NCBI GenBank assembly: GCA_965246995.1
Contig: OZ252008.1
Coordinates: forward strand, 992,001 to 1,056,000
From: VXRJ01 sp965246995
GTDB lineage: Bacteria > Acidobacteriota > Vicinamibacteria > Vicinamibacterales > UBA8438
DNA length: 64,000 nt
Direction: 5' to 3'
In this document: positions 1 to 8,040 of the stretch, in pieces
Numbering within the stretch: the stretch's first letter is position 1
How the letters are laid out: every line of letters begins with the position of its first letter
Translations under genes and position numbers: made by a program
Notes under the pieces: model-generated
The model's input: only the letters and a program-made list of their open reading frames with translations
The model's database searches: none
What the model was told of the DNA's origin: nothing

Positions 1-153
1 CGTGGTCTTGCCGGAACCGGATGGGCCGAGCAGTGTCAGAAACTCGCCCTTGCGCACGGAGAGGAGGTCGCGCACAACGAGCGTCCGCCCGTCGAAGCTC
101 CTGCTGACCTGATCGAACTCGACGTACTCCGGTTCGTGGCCTGCTGCTGTCAT
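1..153 (-). CDS. ABC transporter ATP-binding protein, N-terminal part (cut by window edge)
   Basis: This is the first 51 codons of an ABC-type ATPase; the rest lies beyond the left edge. The frame opens MTAAGHEPEYVEFDQVSRSF and reaches the Walker A motif GPSGSGKTT right at the edge, with the usual FLTLLGPSGSGKT context of importer-type nucleotide-binding subunits. It would power an inner-membrane transporter. The substrate cannot be told from this piece. The start ATG overlaps the vapC stop codon as ATGA, so translation is probably coupled to the toxin gene. That is an unusual partnership and may reflect insertion of the toxin-antitoxin pair in front of the transporter. The ATPase identity is clear from Walker A; the transporter class is not. 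Confidence 0.85.
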   Translation of the reverse strand, partial: MTAAGHEPEYVEFDQVSRSFDGRTLVVRDLLSVRKGEFLTLLGPSGSGKTT

Positions 154-551
154 GCGTCGAGAATCGTCACGTCCAGATCCGCAATTTGCCGGAAGTGCTG
201 ATCGAAGGTCAGGAGATGACCGCTGCATTCCAGCGTTGCCGCCGCAATCCAGACGTCGTTGATTGGGATCGGCGTGCCCGCACGGCGCAACGCCGCAGCG
301 ATGCGCCCATAGTGACGCGCCGTCTTGCGTGTCACTGCCATGATGCTCACGAACGGTTCGTCGAGAAAGTCCGCCAGAACCTGCTGATTCTCGCGTGCGC
401 GTTGTCCCAGCGCGAACCCCGCTTCCAGTTCACCCAGCACAGGAACCGGTACGACGACGACGCTGGCCTGCGCAATGAGGTCCAGCGCGGCGTCATGTCC
501 TGCCCGGAAGTGCGAGTACGCGCTCGTGTCCAGAACGAGCCGATCGGTCAG
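150..551 (-). CDS. vapC: VapC-type PIN-domain toxin (probable CTG start)
   Basis: This is a PIN-domain ribonuclease toxin of the VapBC class; such toxins usually cleave tRNA or rRNA and are neutralised by the paired antitoxin. Read from a CTG at 549-551, the product is 133 aa, the usual VapC length. It shows the acidic metal-binding set: D8 (LVLDTSAY), E41 (LGELEAG), D99 (NDVWIAA) and D117 (LTFDQHF). No ATG, GTG or TTG lies in this frame upstream; the first in-frame GTG (438-440) would remove D8. The CTG overlaps the antitoxin stop as CTGA, mimicking the common ATGA coupling. The stop codon in turn overlaps the ABC ATPase start. The family call is strong; the exact start codon is inferred. 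Confidence 0.85.
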   Translation of the reverse strand: MTDRLVLDTSAYSHFRAGHDAALDLIAQASVVVVPVPVLGELEAGFALGQRARENQQVLADFLDEPFVSIMAVTRKTARHYGRIAAALRRAGTPIPINDVWIAAATLECSGHLLTFDQHFRQIADLDVTILDA

Positions 552-799
552 TGGTTCCCCCAGTCCCTCTCGTCGACCACCCGTTGTTCGTTCAGTAGCG
601 CATTGAACCGCCGCAGGTCGTCCGGCGTCCAGGTGACGTACCGATGAAGCCGTTCCCGGCGTGCATCCACCCCGACCGCCTGCCGGAGAAGCGCCAGAAC
701 GGTGCTGTTCAAGCTCTCTCCCCGCTCGGCGCTGATGGCTCGCAGCCGCTTCGAGAGTGCCGCATCGACATTGCGCAGGGTCAGTTGTGCAGATGGCAT
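548..799 (-). CDS. vapB: VapB/FitA-like antitoxin (ribbon-helix-helix)
   Basis: This 83-aa protein begins MPSAQLTLRNVDAALSKRLR, the typical N-terminus of FitA/VapB ribbon-helix-helix DNA-binding antitoxins (a beta strand, then a helix with RAISAERGES and LNSTVLALLRQA). The C-terminal half (TPDDLRRFNALLNEQR) should wrap around the PIN toxin. It lies directly upstream of vapC, and its TGA overlaps the toxin start. The ATG abuts a perfect 12-base inverted repeat that overlaps the promoter, consistent with autorepression by the antitoxin or the complex. The transcript may be leaderless, because the -10 box ends 9 bases before the ATG. The family assignment is firm; the symbol is generic. Confidence 0.85.
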   Translation of the reverse strand: MPSAQLTLRNVDAALSKRLRAISAERGESLNSTVLALLRQAVGVDARRERLHRYVTWTPDDLRRFNALLNEQRVVDERDWGNH

Positions 800-837
800 G
801 ACAGCATGACTCTACTGACGTGGTGTCATGCTGTCAA
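799..837 (-). promoter_or_regulatory. vapBC promoter with autoregulatory inverted-repeat operator
   Basis: On the minus strand a near-consensus sigma-70 promoter reads TTGACA (832-837), 17 bases, TAGAGT (809-814). The vapB ATG follows 9 bases later. Perfect 12-base arms TGACAGCATGAC (799-810) and GTCATGCTGTCA (825-836) form an inverted repeat. One arm overlaps the -35 and the other runs from the -10 to the start codon. A bound VapB dimer pair would therefore block RNA polymerase directly. This is the best-formed promoter in the window. Confidence 0.8.
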
Positions 838-875
838 TTGTCGCGGACGTGGCGCGTGCGCGAACACATCGTCCG

Positions 876-3800
876 TCAGCGCCGTGCGGTAGCGAGACAA
901 ACGGCAGGAACAACCAACATGTTGAGTGCGGTGGAGGTAACCAGACCGGCAACGATCACGAGGGCCAGCGGAGCCTGAATCTCACTGCCAGGCTGACCGG
1001 CAGCGAGGGCCACCGGAGTGAGGGCGAGACCGGTCGACACCGCGGTCATCAGCATCGGAATCAGGCGGTCGACCGATCCTCGGATCACGGCCGCTTCCGG
1101 GTCGCCACCCGCCTGCTGCTGCCGCCGGATGTGCGCCACCAGCATGATGCCGTTGCGCGAGGCGATACCGAATAGCGCAATGAAGCCGATGAGTGAAGCG
1201 ATCGAGAGAATGCCATCGCCCAGGAAGACCCCCGCAACGCCGCCGATCAGCGCGAGCGGCAGGTTGATCATCACAATCGCCGCGTCGCGCACCGATCCGA
1301 ACGCCGTGGCGAGCAGCAGGAAAATGCCCGCGACGGCGGCGAGACCGAAGCCGATCAGCAGCCGCGACGCCGCCTGTTCCGCCTCGAACTGCCCGCCGTA
1401 ATCGACGCGGTAGCCGGGTGGCAGTGAGACGTCGCCGTCCACGCGCGTGCGGACATCGGCGACTACGCTGCCGAGGTCGCGGCCGGCGGTGTTCGCGGTG
1501 ACGACGATTCGCCGCTCGCCGTTCTCACGTCCGATAACGTTTGGCGATCGGTCCTCGACGACTTCCGCCAGGCTGCCGAGCGGGACGCGCGCACCCGTCG
1601 GAACATCGAACCAGGTCTGTCCTACCTGCTCGAGGTCGGCCAGGTCCGGCCGCGCGTGGCGCAGGACAAGGGGCACCAGCACCGGACCCTCGACAATCTG
1701 TCCTACCTGCCGGCCGAGCAGCGCGGTCTCGAGCATCGCGGCTGCCTCGCCCGCCGGCAGTCCATGCCGTGCGAGAGCGCTCCGGTCAAAGCCGACGCGC
1801 ACCGTCGGAATGTCCGCCTGCGGCTCGACCGCGACATCGACCAGGCCATCGATCCCCGTCATCGCGGCCGCCGCGTCGCGGCCCAAGGCACGCAGTACCG
1901 GGAGATCACGGCCGAAGATCTGCACCGCGATATTGGCGCGCGAACCGGACAGCATGTGATCGATCCGGTGCGAGATCGGCTGGCCGAGCGTGATGTTCGT
2001 GCCCGGAACCAGCGACAGCCGCTCGCGGATCTCCGCCAGTACCGTCTCCCGCGGGCGGCCGCCGGGTGTCAACCGCACATCGATCTCGGCGGACTCGACG
2101 CCCTGGACATGCTCGTCCAGCTCCGCGCGGCCGGTCCGGCGGGATGTCGCTTCCACCTCGGGCACATCGAGCAGCAACCGCTCGATGGCACGGCCCAGCG
2201 CGTCCGACTCTGCCAGGCTGGTGCCGGGCAGCGTCACGGCACTCACCACCAGCGCACCCTCGTTGAACGGCGGCAGGAAGGCGCGTCCCATCCGTGGCAC
2301 GGTGGTCAGGGCGGCGACGAACAGGAGCAACGCCGCGCCGACCACCCACGCGGGCCGACGGACGAAGAACGGCAATATCGCGCGGTAACCCCGCTTCAGC
2401 GTTGCCGCGAGGACCGGCTCCCGCCCATCGCGGATCCCGCTCGCGCGCGGCAGCAGGTACGCCGCGAGCGCCGGTGTGACGGTCAGCGCCACGACGAGCG
2501 ACGTGCCGAGCGCAATCAGGTAGGCAACACCAAGCGGTTGCAGCAGACGTCCCTCGACGCCGGAGAGAAAAAAGAGCGGCACGAACACCAGCATGACGAT
2601 GACGGTCGCGAAGACGATGGAGCGTCGGATCTCGCGGCTCGCATCGATCACGACATCGAGCGTCGGCCGACGCGAGCGCTCCGGCAACCGCCCGTTCTCG
2701 CGGAGCCGGCGCGTAACATTCTCGACATCGACTATCGCATCGTCCACCAGGGCCCCGACCGCGATCGTCAACCCGCCGAGGGTCATGCTGTTGATCGACA
2801 GACCCGCCGCACTCAGGCCCATAACTGCGGCCAGTAGCGACAGCGGGATCGCCAGCAGCGTGATCGCGCCCGCACGCGCGCTGGCAAGGAAGATCAACGT
2901 GACGGCAATCACGAGCAACATGCCGTCGCGCAACGCCGCATTCAGGTTGTTCAGCGCCAGTTCGATGAAGTCCGCCTGGCGGAAGAGACGCGTGGAGAGC
3001 TGCATGCCGGACGGCAGTTCCTGCGCCAACTCGTCGAGGACACTATCCAACTCGCCCGTCAGCGTCAGCGTGTTGACCTCCGGCTGGCGGTGGATGCCGA
3101 GAATCACCGCCGGACGGCCGTTGTGCGATCCTTCGCCGCGCTTCAGCGACTCGCCAACCTGCAGCCGGGCAACATCGCGGACGCGGATCGGCCGCATGTC
3201 GCGGGTGGCGACCACCGTCGCGCCGATACCGTCGATCCCGGTGACACGTCCGGATCCCCGGATCAGATACTCCTGGCCACCGGCAAGACGGAATCCGGCC
3301 GAGGTGTTCCGGCTGGCGCCGCGGAGAGCCGTTTCGACCGCGCTGAGCGGGACGCCGTAGGCGGCCAGACGGTCAGGCTCTACCAGCACCTCGTACTGCC
3401 GCCGTTCGCCGCCGATGACTGTCACCTGCGAGACGCCGGGAGTTGCCAGCAACCGACGGCGGACCACCACCTCCGCCGTCGTCCGGAGCTCGAGCGGCGT
3501 GGGCGCGGGCAGACCCGATGCCTCGGCCACGTCGGCCGACGGCTCGAGGGCCACGAACATGATCTCGCCCATGATCGAGGAAAGGGGCGCCAGTACCGGT
3601 GGCTCCACCGCATCCGGCAGGCTGGCTGCGACCATGCTCAGTTTCTCGGTCACCGTCTGGCGGGCGCGGTACGGATCGGCGCCCCAATCGAAGTCGGCCC
3701 AGATCACCGCAATCCCGACCGCGGTAGCGGAGCGGATCCGCCGCACGCCGGAGGAGCCGTTGAGCGCCGATTCGATCGGAATGGTGACGAGCGCCTCCAT

Positions 3801-3980
3801 GTCGGACGGCGCCATGCCGTGGCCTTCGACAAGCACGGTGACGGTGGGCGCGGTCAGGTCGGGCAGGACGTCGACCGGCATGCGCACGGCAACGACAGCC
3901 CCCCAGGCGAGGCCGATAGCAGCAACGGCGGCCACGACGAGGCGATTGCGGACCGACCAGGCGATGAGTGCGTCGAGCAT
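876..3980 (-). CDS. Heavy-metal efflux RND pump, CusA/CzcA family
   Basis: This is the inner-membrane proton/metal antiporter of a tripartite efflux system, 1034 aa, the normal length for HME-type RND pumps. It starts MLDALIAWSVRNRL, with the first transmembrane helix followed by the VLPDLTAPTVTV periplasmic entry typical of CusA/CzcA. The transmembrane-4 signature AVGALVDDAIVDVENV carries the paired aspartates and glutamate of the proton relay in metal pumps. It is the last gene of an operon with an adaptor (upstream on the minus strand) and an outer-membrane factor. The metal (Cu/Ag or Zn/Co/Cd) cannot be decided by eye. A GAGAG stretch precedes the ATG. A 184-bp inverted-repeat element sits between it and the adaptor gene. 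Confidence 0.92.
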   Translation of the reverse strand: MLDALIAWSVRNRLVVAAVAAIGLAWGAVVAVRMPVDVLPDLTAPTVTVLVEGHGMAPSDMEALVTIPIESALNGSSGVRRIRSATAVGIAVIWADFDWGADPYRARQTVTEKLSMVAASLPDAVEPPVLAPLSSIMGEIMFVALEPSADVAEASGLPAPTPLELRTTAEVVVRRRLLATPGVSQVTVIGGERRQYEVLVEPDRLAAYGVPLSAVETALRGASRNTSAGFRLAGGQEYLIRGSGRVTGIDGIGATVVATRDMRPIRVRDVARLQVGESLKRGEGSHNGRPAVILGIHRQPEVNTLTLTGELDSVLDELAQELPSGMQLSTRLFRQADFIELALNNLNAALRDGMLLVIAVTLIFLASARAGAITLLAIPLSLLAAVMGLSAAGLSINSMTLGGLTIAVGALVDDAIVDVENVTRRLRENGRLPERSRRPTLDVVIDASREIRRSIVFATVIVMLVFVPLFFLSGVEGRLLQPLGVAYLIALGTSLVVALTVTPALAAYLLPRASGIRDGREPVLAATLKRGYRAILPFFVRRPAWVVGAALLLFVAALTTVPRMGRAFLPPFNEGALVVSAVTLPGTSLAESDALGRAIERLLLDVPEVEATSRRTGRAELDEHVQGVESAEIDVRLTPGGRPRETVLAEIRERLSLVPGTNITLGQPISHRIDHMLSGSRANIAVQIFGRDLPVLRALGRDAAAAMTGIDGLVDVAVEPQADIPTVRVGFDRSALARHGLPAGEAAAMLETALLGRQVGQIVEGPVLVPLVLRHARPDLADLEQVGQTWFDVPTGARVPLGSLAEVVEDRSPNVIGRENGERRIVVTANTAGRDLGSVVADVRTRVDGDVSLPPGYRVDYGGQFEAEQAASRLLIGFGLAAVAGIFLLLATAFGSVRDAAIVMINLPLALIGGVAGVFLGDGILSIASLIGFIALFGIASRNGIMLVAHIRRQQQAGGDPEAAVIRGSVDRLIPMLMTAVSTGLALTPVALAAGQPGSEIQAPLALVIVAGLVTSTALNMLVVPAVCLATARR

Positions 3981-3989
3981 CTCTCGCTG

Positions 3990-4173
3990 CTAGGAGCCCG
4001 TGGTGAAACCCCCGCTACATTCGAGCGGCGATGCATCCCGCCTGAACGGCGTTGCTCCTCGGACTGCGCCAGTCCGCGGTCTCAATATGGCCAATATGCT
4101 CCCTCGTCGCGCCTTGTCAGCCGGGCGCCTCGCCGCTCTCGCTGCTACGCGGGGTTTCACCACGGGCTCCTAG
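3990..4173. repeat. 184-bp element with 23-bp perfect terminal inverted repeats (MITE-like)
   Basis: The left end 3990-4012 (CTAGGAGCCCGTGG..., ending in CCCC) is the exact reverse complement of 4151-4173. The interior carries no plausible gene. A 12-base direct repeat CTCTCGCTGCTA occurs at 3981-3992 and again inside at 4136-4147. The right end supplies the TAG stop codon of the adaptor gene. Terminal repeats plus small size resemble a non-autonomous transposable element. A long mRNA hairpin that tunes pump expression inside the operon is the alternative. Confidence 0.7.
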
Positions 4174-5717
4174 TGGGTATGGCCGTGGGCAGGGACCTGG
4201 GGTGAGAGAGCCGCGAGGCGGATCAGCGGCGCGCCGTGGATGACGATACGTTCTCCTAGAGCGACATCTCCCGTCACCTGCACGGCGTCCCCCTCCCGGT
4301 TGCCGAGCGTGACCGGGCGGCGTTCGAACGACTCGCCTCCCACTTGCACGAAGAGCACCGGCTGACCCGCATCATCGACGATGGCGCTTTCCGGCACCGT
4401 GATCGTCTCCATCCCTTCCGACAGGAACAGGCGCAGCGTTACCGCCTGGCCAATCACGATCCGGCGATCGGGGTCACGCAACTCGTACGTGATCGGAACG
4501 GTGCGGGCGCCGAGATCGAGAACGCGGCCCACGGCCACCAGCCGTTCGAGGGGCACTGGCGCGCCGAGACCCGGGACTTCGAGTTCAGCGCCGGTCAGGT
4601 CGCCGATCCGCGGAAGCGCAGCCTCCGGCACCGCGCCCACGACATGCACCCGATCCACGGCCACCAGTTCGAACAAACGTGCTGCCGCCTCGATGCTCGC
4701 CCCCGGTGTCGCTTCCGAGAACGCGACAACACCGCTGATCGGCGCACGCAGCACGAAGCGGATGTCATGCTCGCCGTCACCCTCACCGGCCCGTGTCGCA
4801 TCAAGTTGGGCGATATGCGCCTCGGCCGCGTGGAGGCGTACCTCGGCGATATCCTCGGCGACCCGGGCTTCAAGCTGCCGCCGCGCCGGCACCGCGCCAG
4901 CCGCCACCAGGCGATCGACGCGCGCCCGCTCGGCCCGGCTCAGCTCGAGTGCGCTTCGCGCCTCCGCCACGTCCAGTTCGAGCGCCGGCCGGTCCTCGCC
5001 ATGACCGCTGTGTGGGATTACCTCGGCCAGCGTGTCGCCCCGCGTGACGAGCGAGCCGATGGGCAGTGGCGGCAGTTCCTCTGCCAGACGGCCCGTGACC
5101 GGCGTGGTCACGTCGGCGCGGCCGCCGGTACGCGGCGCAATCTCGGCCGCAATCGACAGACTGTCGGCGACCGGACGCACCGTGGCAGGCGCGGTGCCGA
5201 AGTCGAGCGCCCATTGCTGTTCCTTCAGGAAGGAGATCGATCCGTCATCTTCGGCCGCCGTGACGGCAGCGGATGCCGCATCGGGCGAGGCGTGCACGGT
5301 CACCGCCCCGAGGCGATGCCGGTCGGCGAGGCCGGGCGCATCGAGCAGGATTTCCAGCTCGTACGCGCCGGGAGAAGATGGCGTGACGTCGATGCCGAAG
5401 ATACCGGGGCGGCTGGGAGCGTCGGCGGTGTAAGTCTGATCCGCGGCGCCACGCAACAGCACAGTCGCGCGGCCCGACCGGATCGGTTCGAACGTCGCCA
5501 GATCGGTCAGATGGACCGCGAAGCGGCTTGTCTCTCCCGCCGCGAGGGCGGGGTACTCGACGAACAACTCGGTGCGGTCAGTCCAGCGAGTCTCGACGAC
5601 CGACGGCCGGACATCCGGATCCACCACCGGCGCGGCCGCCGGCGCCATGTCGGATCCACCGGCGCAAGCGGCGGACACCAGGGCCACGATCCCGGCAAAC
5701 GCCCGCGTCATCGTCAT
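4170..5717 (-). CDS. RND efflux periplasmic adaptor (membrane fusion) lipoprotein
   Basis: This 515-aa adaptor joins the RND pump to the outer-membrane channel. The N-terminus has a short hydrophobic segment ending in a lipobox-like VSAAC, so it is probably a lipoprotein. Residues about 40-145 form an extra FixH/YtkA-like beta domain (FAVHLTDLATFEPIRSG). The adaptor core follows: a lipoyl/barrel half, a coiled-coil hairpin (AEARSALELSRAERARVDRL and EVRLHAAEAHIAQLDA) and a second barrel half (LRAPISGVVAFSEATPG). The C-terminus is histidine-rich (HGHTH), which could bind metal. Its ATG overlaps the stop of the outer-membrane gene by 4 bp. Its TAG lies within the inverted-repeat element. Confidence 0.9.
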   Translation of the reverse strand: MTMTRAFAGIVALVSAACAGGSDMAPAAAPVVDPDVRPSVVETRWTDRTELFVEYPALAAGETSRFAVHLTDLATFEPIRSGRATVLLRGAADQTYTADAPSRPGIFGIDVTPSSPGAYELEILLDAPGLADRHRLGAVTVHASPDAASAAVTAAEDDGSISFLKEQQWALDFGTAPATVRPVADSLSIAAEIAPRTGGRADVTTPVTGRLAEELPPLPIGSLVTRGDTLAEVIPHSGHGEDRPALELDVAEARSALELSRAERARVDRLVAAGAVPARRQLEARVAEDIAEVRLHAAEAHIAQLDATRAGEGDGEHDIRFVLRAPISGVVAFSEATPGASIEAAARLFELVAVDRVHVVGAVPEAALPRIGDLTGAELEVPGLGAPVPLERLVAVGRVLDLGARTVPITYELRDPDRRIVIGQAVTLRLFLSEGMETITVPESAIVDDAGQPVLFVQVGGESFERRPVTLGNREGDAVQVTGDVALGERIVIHGAPLIRLAALSPQVPAHGHTH

Positions 5718-6973
5718 GGGACAGGATTCTCTCCGACTGCGCGATCCAGCTCGACCGTTGCGCGACGCGCCGCGGCGAGCAACTCCGTTTCGCGCAACGC
5801 AGCGCTAAGCGTGACGCGATGCGCGTCGAGCAACTCCAGGACTCCGTACTCCCCTTCTTCGTATGCCACCTGCGCGATCGACGCCAGTTCCGCCGCCGGT
5901 TCAACCGATGTCATCCGGTACTCGTCCGCCAGCGCAGCGTATCGGCGCGCCGCGGTGAGGGCAACACGCAACTGCTGTTCGATGCGGCCGCGCAAGACGT
6001 GGCGCTCCGCCTCGATGCGCGCGCGCGCCGCTTCTGCGCGCGCGGCCTGCAACTGGCCCCGGTTGAAGAGCGGGACGCCGACCGTCGCACTTACCGCGTA
6101 GCCGAGGTCGGTATCGATCAGCGCACTGCCGCTCCGCTTCAACCCAGCCGTCACCGCCGCGTCCGGCAGACGCAAGCGCTCGGCCGCACGCCGCTCGATC
6201 GCCCACTGCGCCTCGCGCGACACCAGCGCCCGATAGTCAGCCCGCTGTTCCAGGGCGCGCGACAACAATGTCTCCAGGCCATCGGCCACCGTGTCGGCTG
6301 CGAGGTCGTCGAGACCGCCGGCGGCCACCAGTCCGTCCGGATCGGACCCGGGCGCGAAGAACGCGACGAGACCGGCTTGGGCCGTCGCCTGCTGAATCCG
6401 GGCGATGGCCAGATCCGCTGCCTCCTCCGCCACCTCTCGCTCGGCCCGCTGCCGGTCGAAACGGGATCCTTCACCCTCCTGCTCACGTGCCCGCAACAAC
6501 TCGACCAGGCGCCGCAGCTCCGAAACACCCGCCTCGATCGCCGCCGTCCGCGCCTGCGCCAGCAACAGTTCCGTGAATGCCAGGCGGAGCGAAGTCTCGA
6601 ACGCGAACAGATCGGCGTCGGCCCGCGCGCTTGCCGCCTCGGTCGCGCGGCGCGCCGCTTCCCCGAACAGTCCGGTCCGCCCGCGCAGCGGCAGCGGTTG
6701 CGTGACCAGCAGGAAGTCGTCCCGGTTCCCGGCAGCGTCTTCTCGCGTATAGCTGAGCGTCGGGTTGGCCGGGAGGCTCCGCTCGAGTGCGTCCGCTTCC
6801 GCCTCGCGGACGCCAAACCGGAGCGCCCGCACCGCCGGATGCTCCTGGCGCATGCGTGCGATGGCCTCCGCCTCGGTCAACCCCTGCGCGAACGCCGGCT
6901 CCCCCGTGCCAGCAGCCAGCACCAGTGCGCCGCCAATCGCAGTCGCCAGACCCACTCGTCGCCATTGCCTCAT
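5714..6973 (-). CDS. TolC/CzcC-family outer-membrane efflux protein
   Basis: This is the outer-membrane channel component of the tripartite metal pump, 419 aa, with a signal peptide (hydrophobic run GGALVLAAGTGEPAFAQ) and two repeats of the outer-membrane-efflux fold. Long alpha-helical stretches rich in Ala, Glu and Arg (for example EAARRATEAASARADADLFA) form the periplasmic tunnel. The repeat boundary is visible at VGVPLFNRGQLQAARAEA, a signature of CzcC/CusC-like proteins. It is the first gene of the operon, with a purine-rich AGGGGAG Shine-Dalgarno ahead of the ATG, so this transcript has a real leader. The 4-bp stop/start overlap with the adaptor supports co-translation. Confidence 0.9.
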   Translation of the reverse strand: MRQWRRVGLATAIGGALVLAAGTGEPAFAQGLTEAEAIARMRQEHPAVRALRFGVREAEADALERSLPANPTLSYTREDAAGNRDDFLLVTQPLPLRGRTGLFGEAARRATEAASARADADLFAFETSLRLAFTELLLAQARTAAIEAGVSELRRLVELLRAREQEGEGSRFDRQRAEREVAEEAADLAIARIQQATAQAGLVAFFAPGSDPDGLVAAGGLDDLAADTVADGLETLLSRALEQRADYRALVSREAQWAIERRAAERLRLPDAAVTAGLKRSGSALIDTDLGYAVSATVGVPLFNRGQLQAARAEAARARIEAERHVLRGRIEQQLRVALTAARRYAALADEYRMTSVEPAAELASIAQVAYEEGEYGVLELLDAHRVTLSAALRETELLAAARRATVELDRAVGENPVP

Positions 6974-7062
6974 CGTCGTGCTCCCCTGCCGCGATCACTT
7001 ATCGATAGATCTTGCAACGATGATGCATAAGTCCGTCAATGGGAAGCGCGACGCCTTGCGGG

Positions 7063-7092
7063 TTGCGCCCGCGACGCGGGGCGATCTAGAGT
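7063..7092 (+). promoter_or_regulatory. Candidate osmC promoter
   Basis: TTGCGC (7063-7068) and TAGAGT (7087-7092), separated by 18 bases, could drive the OsmC gene with a leader of about 95 bases. The leader holds GC-rich repeats capable of folding (ACGGCCGGA/ACGGCCGGT around 7145-7172). The divergent efflux operon starts at 6973. No clear regulator site (for example a MerR-type palindrome) was recognised. Confidence 0.3.
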
Positions 7093-7192
7093 CCTCACCT
7101 GCGGGCCAGCCGTCCCGGGGCCGGCACGCAATGGTGGGATCGACGGCCGGACCCCGGGGCACGGCCGGTCCGGAGCCAACCCAGGAGAAGAC

Positions 7193-7618
7193 ATGGACAG
7201 CAAGGCAACGGCCGTCTGGCAGGGCGGACTCAAGGACGGTAACGGATCGATCACGGGCGGCAGCGGCGTACTGTCCGATACGGCGTACACCTTTGCGACG
7301 CGCTTCGAGGGTGCATCAGGCACGAACCCGGAAGAACTGATCGCGGCGGCACACGCCGGCTGCTTCTCGATGGCGCTCTCGGCGGTGTTGGGCGACGCCG
7401 GGCTGACGCCCGACCACGTCACCACCAGCGCCACCGTGACGCTCTCGGCGGTGGAGGGGGGCTTCGCCGTGACGAAGATCCACCTCGACTGCAACGCGAA
7501 GGTGCCGGGCGCTAGCCAGGAGGCGTTCGACGAGGCGGCGAACGGCGCGAAGACCGGCTGCCCGATCTCGAAGCTGATGAACGCCGAGATCACGTTGGAC
7601 GCCTCCCTCGAGTCCTGA
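7193..7618 (+). CDS. OsmC/Ohr-family peroxiredoxin
   Basis: This 141-aa cytosolic thiol peroxidase of the OsmC/Ohr superfamily would reduce organic hydroperoxides. It opens MDSKATAVWQGGLKDGNGSI and has both conserved cysteines of the fold: one in AAAHAGCFSMALS (peroxidatic) and one in KTGCPISKLMN (resolving). The NPEELIAAAHAGC context is diagnostic. An AGGAG Shine-Dalgarno lies 7-8 bases before the ATG. It is followed two bases after its stop by a small PDZ gene that starts with GTG, so the two are likely co-transcribed. It probably belongs to a stress response beside the metal efflux genes. Confidence 0.92.
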   Translation: MDSKATAVWQGGLKDGNGSITGGSGVLSDTAYTFATRFEGASGTNPEELIAAAHAGCFSMALSAVLGDAGLTPDHVTTSATVTLSAVEGGFAVTKIHLDCNAKVPGASQEAFDEAANGAKTGCPISKLMNAEITLDASLES

Positions 7619-7620
7619 CC

Positions 7621-8031
7621 GTGGCACGCGCCGTGATGGCAACGGCCAGCGTCCTCGTGGCGCTAGCCGTCACTCCGGCGGCACAGACGGATCGCCCTTC
7701 CTTCTACGAGTGCGTCGAGGGGACGGAGGCGGAGGCGCCGCTCGTCGGCGTCTCGCTCTGCGATGCGGCGCCGACCGACGCGTTGATGGCGCGCGCCGAA
7801 ACGGACAACCTGCAGGTGCGTGACGGCGCCCTGGCGGTGGCGGCCGACCCGGCTGGGATTGCAGCGGCAGAGGGGCTGCAGCCGGGAGACGTCATCTACC
7901 GGGTGGGCGGCGTAGATATTGCCGGCGCGGAAGCGGCGGCCGAGCGACTGGCCGGGATTGTCGCCGAACGTGACACGGTGGTGAACTTCCTGCGGGGCGG
8001 CCGGCCGTATCGGGTGAAGCTGCGGCGCTAG
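7621..8031 (+). CDS. Small secreted PDZ-domain protein
   Basis: This 136-aa protein starts at a GTG two bases after the osmC stop. A short signal-like segment (MATASVLVALAVTPAAQ) is followed by a cysteine-containing region (FYECVEGTEAE and VSLCDAA) and a C-terminal PDZ domain. The PDZ domain has the carboxylate-binding style loop and the typical EGLQPGDVIYRVGGVDI. No protease domain is attached, so it may be an adaptor or substrate-presenting protein in the periplasm. Function beyond PDZ peptide binding is unknown. The two N-terminal cysteines could form a disulfide. Confidence 0.75.
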   Translation: MARAVMATASVLVALAVTPAAQTDRPSFYECVEGTEAEAPLVGVSLCDAAPTDALMARAETDNLQVRDGALAVAADPAGIAAAEGLQPGDVIYRVGGVDIAGAEAAAERLAGIVAERDTVVNFLRGGRPYRVKLRR

Positions 8032-8040
8032 ACTGGTGGC

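Noticed and set aside
1656..2837. A 393-codon plus-strand frame inside the RND pump gene
   Set aside because: It has antisense composition with no motif; the pump reads through with all signatures.
4344..6101. A 585-codon plus-strand frame across the adaptor and outer-membrane genes
   Set aside because: It spans two well-supported opposing genes and has no domain; typical GC-driven shadow.
7000..7036. Imperfect palindrome (CTTATCGAT ... ATGCATAAG) upstream of the efflux operon as a metal-regulator operator
   Set aside because: The arms match only partly and no regulator gene is adjacent; not strong enough to annotate.
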